Made by a program: the position numbers and the translations under genes | The notes under the pieces: generated by a model | Told to the model about the DNA's origin: nothing | Seen by the model: only the letters and a program-made list of their open reading frames with translations | Databases searched by the model: none | Assembly: GCA_030686995.1 (NCBI GenBank) | Contig: CM060693.1 | Span: 115,887,728 to 115,951,727, forward strand | Length of the DNA stretch: 64,000 nt | Origin: Artemisia argyi | Taxonomy: Eukaryota; Streptophyta; Magnoliopsida; Asterales; Asteraceae | Direction of reading: 5' to 3' | Shown here: positions 59,190 through 64,000 of the stretch, one piece after another | Layout of the letters: every line of letters starts with the position of its first letter | Position numbering within the stretch: position 1 is the first letter of the stretch

Positions 59190-59891
59190 CACACACATCA
59201 TTAACAAGAGACAACAGATAAGTGATTAAAAACTAGGTTTCATAGATTCTTAAATAAATACGAATTAGTTTAGCCAACATAGCAATGGAGAAACAAGCAA
59301 AATGGATAATCACACAGTTAAAAATAGACATAATTGCATGATTGATATATGAACTTATCTCAAGTCTCAACAATACATGAAGTCTTGAGAGGCCAAAAAA
59401 GCCTAAAAGAACTGCTAAATCGCGTAGGGTTTGGATTCCAAAGTGTACCAAAAGTTCTACTCGTTAATAATGAAAAATATGTGTTTGTTATATAGAAAAC
59501 TGATCCTGACGCTGACGGGTTATGCTTTAGACGCTGTCAACTCCCCATCTAGTTAGGGTTTCGTTTGTCCACCGCCTTTGTGTGATGACGTCGCCTTTTG
59601 GTTGTGACACCGTCAGGATGCCTTTGAAGCCGTCTGCGAAGAACGTCTTCTCATACTGACCCATCACAAATTGATTTAATTTTGCACTTTCTGAGCACAA
59701 TTGGTGACCATATCAAAGATGTTGGTCATGTTGCTGAATTTGTTGTTTTTCCTTGTTTTTTGTCCAATCGAGCCCAAAATTTGTACATTTTCATCATTTG
59801 CTCTCCCAAGCACCCAAAACTCAAATAGAAGCAATTTCGGACAATATATGATCAAATATACATAATTTTAGATGCAAAATGACCACTAAAA
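59190..59891 (-). repeat. Relict Athila-type (B/C-family) LTR fragment
   Basis: Collinear but diverged match to 29490-30170: AACTAGGTTTCAT, TGATATATGAACTTATCTCA, GTAGGGTTTGG, a TATA (TTATATAG, 59488-59495), decayed TGACG dyads (59506-59630) and AAATGACCACTAAAA. Cut on the right by the Tekay-like LTR. Confidence 0.6.
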
Positions 59892-62800
59892 TGTCACACC
59901 CCCAAAATACCTGAATGGTAGCGGAATGGAATACTTGGGGGTGACTGTCATAACACCACAGTTACAGTTACATTGAACAACCTAAAGTGTCGTTTGGGAA
60001 AATACATCGTTTGATCATTAAAACATTCAGAGTTTACAAAACATAGGTCCCAAAAAGGTGTTTCAAGTTTAAGAAAAACAAGTTCAATCCAGATCAAACG
60101 TTTCATAAGTGCAGGAAATATATATATGTGAGACGCGTCGACTCCGCAACTCCATGAAGGTCCAAATGCATGCAAGCAGGAGCTACCTTAATAACCTGAA
60201 AATACATTTCTAAAACGTCAACAAGAATGTTGGTGAATTCCATAGGTTTGTAAGTTAAATCGTATGTACATTGGCCACAAGTATAAGGTAAACAGACAAA
60301 ATGTCAAAAGTAATACATTGGCTCTTAAGCTCATGACCCCGAAGCTAGACGTTACTTGGCCCCAAATGAGTGTTTACCAGACACTCTAAATATATTAGAC
60401 ATGAAATGCATTCGTACCCGTTGGAGCAACCCAAACACGAATGGAGGAGTCACCCTCAATAGATCTATTCACTCACCCTCGCTTGTAGATTAATTAACGG
60501 TCCATGATAATAAAGTGGACTTGTCATGACGTGGTAATAAGGCAACTTAAGCAATGTAAGGAATTAAATACTTTGGCATGTACAAAAAAATAAGTAATGC
60601 AATGTATTCTCCCCCGTGGGATTTGAAATCAAATATGTAATTGAAAACGGGCCTATGAAAACTCACCTTAAGTGATAGTACGATGAGATGAAATGATCGG
60701 GACAACAAGGCACGAACACTAGCCGCAACCTAAATGAATGAATATGATCTACTTTAGATCATGAAATGTTGTAATGAATATTCATGCACATGATACCTAT
60801 ACCACTCGTAACTTGAAAATACTTGTTATCGTCAAAGTAGGTAATTTCCATACTTAGGAAAAATAAGTCCAATTAGAAGTATAGAAACTTGTCGTAATAT
60901 ATCGTATATAAAATGTTAGTGTTATATTCCTCGTTTTGAAAACCTTAAAATAACGTCTAGTAGTCGCATAAATAAACCTTGGGTCGTACGTACTTCGTTA
61001 GTTAAGAATAAAATCCTTGAATAAGAAATCTAGAAAATATAGCATTTAGTACGTAGTTATATTATTTCTAGTAGTGACTAAATATATATATAGTTTTGAC
61101 GATTTTAAAACGTGTATAACTTGGTCGTTTTAAGTTCATTTTCCTCGTTCTTTATATCCACGGATTCGTCTTAGTATGTGTTAATATATTCTCGATAGCT
61201 CGGCTCCTCTAGATTACGTCTAACGCCTCTATTTGTCCGTCGAAAATCGTCCAACAGCATGTAAATTTCAGAAAAATAGTTTTCTTCAATAAACTTGCAA
61301 AAATCATAACTCCTTCGTTATAAGCTCGTTTTAATCCGTTCTTTCGCCCACGGCTTCGTTTTTGAAAGTATTTTCTAAATCTTTGGTCAAACATTACCCA
61401 TCACCTACTGAGTTTCCCACATTTTAAAAATAGGGACAGTAGGAATATATATATAGTTTCAAAAATCATTTCCATGGTTCCAAACTAGTTTCAACTTCAA
61501 CCAAAACACTTTCAATTACCACAAATCTAGTCTAACCTTACCATACACCTTCTTAGGGTGTCATGGGTTCCTAAACATCATAAATCAAGTGGATCTAACA
61601 AGGATCTAACTATAATCTATTTCTAGGCTCAAAAGTTAGATATGTATAAAATGGAGTGGTATAAATAACATATGCATGTAGATCTTGTATATATATCATA
61701 TGAATCTTTTAAAAACTTGGTAAAATTATAAAGATGAGTTTCATACACTTACTTGAAAGATTAGTGAGCTTTTGATGGTGAAAACCTAAGTAAACCTTGA
61801 GTTTGTATTACAAAACCCTAAAAGGAGTACAAACAGTACTTGATAATGACTAGATCTTGGAAAATTAATATTTTCTTGCTTGTTCTTGTGTTGAGGCCGA
61901 GCACCACACCAAGAGAGAAAAAGAAAGTGTTACTTGCTTTTAGATCTTGAAATGGGGTGAAAATGAAGTGTTTTTGGTATATATATTAGACAAATAATTG
62001 ATATATTAATGATATGGTAAATATTTCAAAATGTGTAAGAAATGGGAATTGGGGGGGGGGGGGGGGGGCTGCATCTAGTGAGAGAAAAGAAAAGAAAAGT
62101 GGTATTTGTGTAAGATAGTTGTTAGTTATTGTATTATTATGTATATATTAATAGTTTTAGGGAATACCGGGTACCGAGTTAACTAAAAATAAATTTTAAC
62201 GGAGTTAACCGGGACATAATAAAGTCTAAAAATTGTAAAAATAAGTTGGGTATAAATATTGAGTGTTTAGATAATTATTATTTAATTTCTACGAAAACCG
62301 TCGTAATTTTAGTAAACTTACGATAATAATTAAATAAATTTCCAAAACACCGGGTAAATTAATATTATAAATTTTATATTATTAAAATGAATATAAAAAT
62401 ATATTGGGATCATAGTCGGGAGTGTCGGACGTGTTAGTCACATTATTAATCGCGTGTTAACGTTTATTTATAAATAAATATACGTAAAAGTTAATTATAC
62501 CAAAAGTATTAATTTAAATATTCTACGAGTGGAATAGTATGCAAGTGCCATAATGATAATATGCAGACTATTTCTGGTCCGTATGAAGTGTCCCAATGAT
62601 AATACATGAATTCGCTTCTGAACCAATTTGGTTACGCGAAATTGAATACCCGTAAACTAAATTTACGATGAAATGAGTAAAGTACATGAATAGTGTTTTC
62701 TCTTCGGAAATGAATAGTGTCATGTGAATAGTAAATTTTCTGAACGCTTCTCGAAATCTCAAACTGACACAAAAAATGATGAATAGTAAAAATGATGAAT

Positions 62801-62896
62801 AGTGATCAGTGAATAGTAACTGATGAATTGTAACTTCCGAGATGAATAATGAAATTTCGATATCTGAACAAGGACCTGAAATTACGAGTTGTGACA
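59892..62896 (-). repeat. 3' LTR of a Tekay-like chromovirus element
   Basis: TGTCACACCCCCAAA...GAGTTGTGACA, 3005 bp. Ends and adjacent PPT have the form usual for Tekay/Del elements. TATA candidate at 61978-61990; G18 run at 62051-62068; about eight TGAATAGT repeats at 62685-62850. Confidence 0.8.
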
Positions 62897-62908
62897 GTCT
62901 TCCCCTCT
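62897..62908 (-). other. Polypurine tract of the Tekay-like element
   Basis: Minus strand AGAGGGGAAGAC directly before the LTR, preceded by GGGACGAAGTTCC. Confidence 0.75.
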
Positions 62909-62929
62909 AAATGGAACTTCGTCCCGAAG

Positions 62930-64000
62930 TTAAGTTTTGGTTGGTCTCTGAAGTATATTCGGTAAAAAGACGGGGATACTTGAGTTGCATTTGGTCTTCC
63001 CGTTCCTAAGTAAATTCGGGACCTCTTCGAGAATTCCAGCGAACTTTCACGATAGGAATTTGAATTTGCTTCAACCGTTCGACCTCACGGTCCATGATTT
63101 CTACTGGTTCTCCTACCAGGTTTATATTCGTCATTGGGTTGGATTCCTTCCAATGGAATCATGAGTCACTAATCTGAAAGTCGTTTCTCGGGATTTGAAA
63201 TTGTGAAACATGTTTGTGAAATCTTGCTACTTTCCAACAAGGCTCAAGTCTGAGGGTTACTGGTCTACTTTGTCTGAAATATTAAATGGTCCAGTGTACA
63301 CCGAGTTTAACTTCCCGAATTTTTCTGAATGGTATCATACCTTTCCTAGACAGAACTTTTATCGTGACCTTACCACCAACTTGAAATTCTAAGGGTTTAC
63401 AACTTATCGACTTGTAACTGATTCTTGGTTTGTAGGAAGTTCCTAGTTATTTCGTGAGTGCTTACAAAAATAGTGAGTTTGGCTTTTTCCGCGTTCAGTC
63501 CGTCAATAGATGATCAGCGCTTCTTGAGGTTTACAATGTAATATGAGTAATATATGTTGATGAACTCTGTCAGAACTCAAATTTTATGTGTCAGCTGGTC
63601 GATTCTAAAATGAATCTTAAATGGTCCAATATACTAGAGGTTCAATCTCTCGTGTTACCAAATTCGTATCATGCCTCTCCAAGGCAAAGCTTTCAACTTA
63701 GTTCGTTCTCCCACTTGAATCTAGATGGTTTGCTGTTCAGGGATACCCAATCCGCATGATGTGCATCATGCTCCAACCCTACTTCTACCAGTTTCTCGTT
63801 GCTTGTAGCTGGTTCTTGACTTATGAAATTTCCTTTGTTGTTCCATAGTTTAGTTCTAGACCAGTGAATTTAACTTTCCAATTTCTGTCTGTAAATGGGT
63901 AATTGGTACTTCAACCATAAAGTGCCTCAAATAGTGTAGTCTCTACGCTCGTGCGATAACTATCGTTGCAAACGAATCTGATTTATGATAAATGGTTAGT
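62930..64000 (-). pseudogene. Decayed integrase C-terminus of the Tekay-like element
   Basis: Minus-strand reading across stops gives EPVEIMDREVERLKQIQIPI and VKVRWNSRRGPEFT (63000-63120), the linker and chromodomain end of Tekay integrases, where EPVEIMDREVKRLKQ...VRWNSRRGPEFTWERED is usual. LEFQVGGKVTIKVLSRKGMI lies at 63300-63400, and a second similar piece, LPWRGMIRIW then YWTI, at 63610-63725. The two pieces look like copies of the same integrase segment. Stops and shifts everywhere; non-functional, continues past the window. Confidence 0.75.

Overview
This is nuclear DNA of a flowering plant, most likely an asterid and probably Asteraceae. The LTR-retrotransposon proteins (Athila-type gag with short CX2CX3HX4C knuckles, SIRE-type copia gag beginning MDFENLKEGQPIQ, Tekay-type integrase tail) look like families I know from that group. 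The species assignment is inference. Genes have spliceosomal introns and most of the window is nested transposable elements.

Layout. (1) 1-32880 is a stack of LTR retrotransposons, all on the minus strand. Element B (Athila-like gag, PBS, start of the 5' LTR; 1-2504) is interrupted by element A (very long LTRs, about 2 kb internal, no pol). A is split by a SIRE-like copia (7247-17875). Element C (22983-30179, GGGGG target duplication) sits in A-family sequence next to A's right LTR. The right end of the stack is a repair junction with copied filler DNA (30361-30418), followed by a second B-type LTR (B2) and internal fragment. (2) 32936-44008 is an 11-kb Mutator-like element with a perfect 9-bp target duplication. 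It carries a broken multi-exon transposase gene and a set of small cargo genes: a GRF zinc-finger membrane protein, a ribosomal protein S15 fragment and several unknown ORFs. (3) 44018-46938 is host DNA with a SINE-like head and three foldback elements alternating with long (TA)n tracts. (4) 47389-52422 is the host-gene island: a three-exon BSD-domain protein gene on plus and a convergent two-exon phytosulfokine-like precursor gene on minus. (5) 52443-64000 is again repetitive: a truncated second copia family, a hAT-like element with a nested MITE, a PIF/Harbinger transposase relic, microsatellites, a relict Athila-type LTR, and a Tekay-like chromovirus LTR with a decayed integrase tail that runs off the window.

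The strongest unexpected signals are these. A phytosulfokine-family precursor has the active YIYTQ-type pentapeptide replaced by YVNTP. Family-specific arrays of GC-rich dyads sit directly upstream of the TATA box in every B/C-type Athila and copia LTR that retains its promoter. The MULE carries multi-gene cargo. One junction shows textbook templated filler DNA, and two LTRs have internal sequence on both sides. All coordinates, splice sites and alignments were read by eye, so exact ends of diverged repeats may be off by a few bases.
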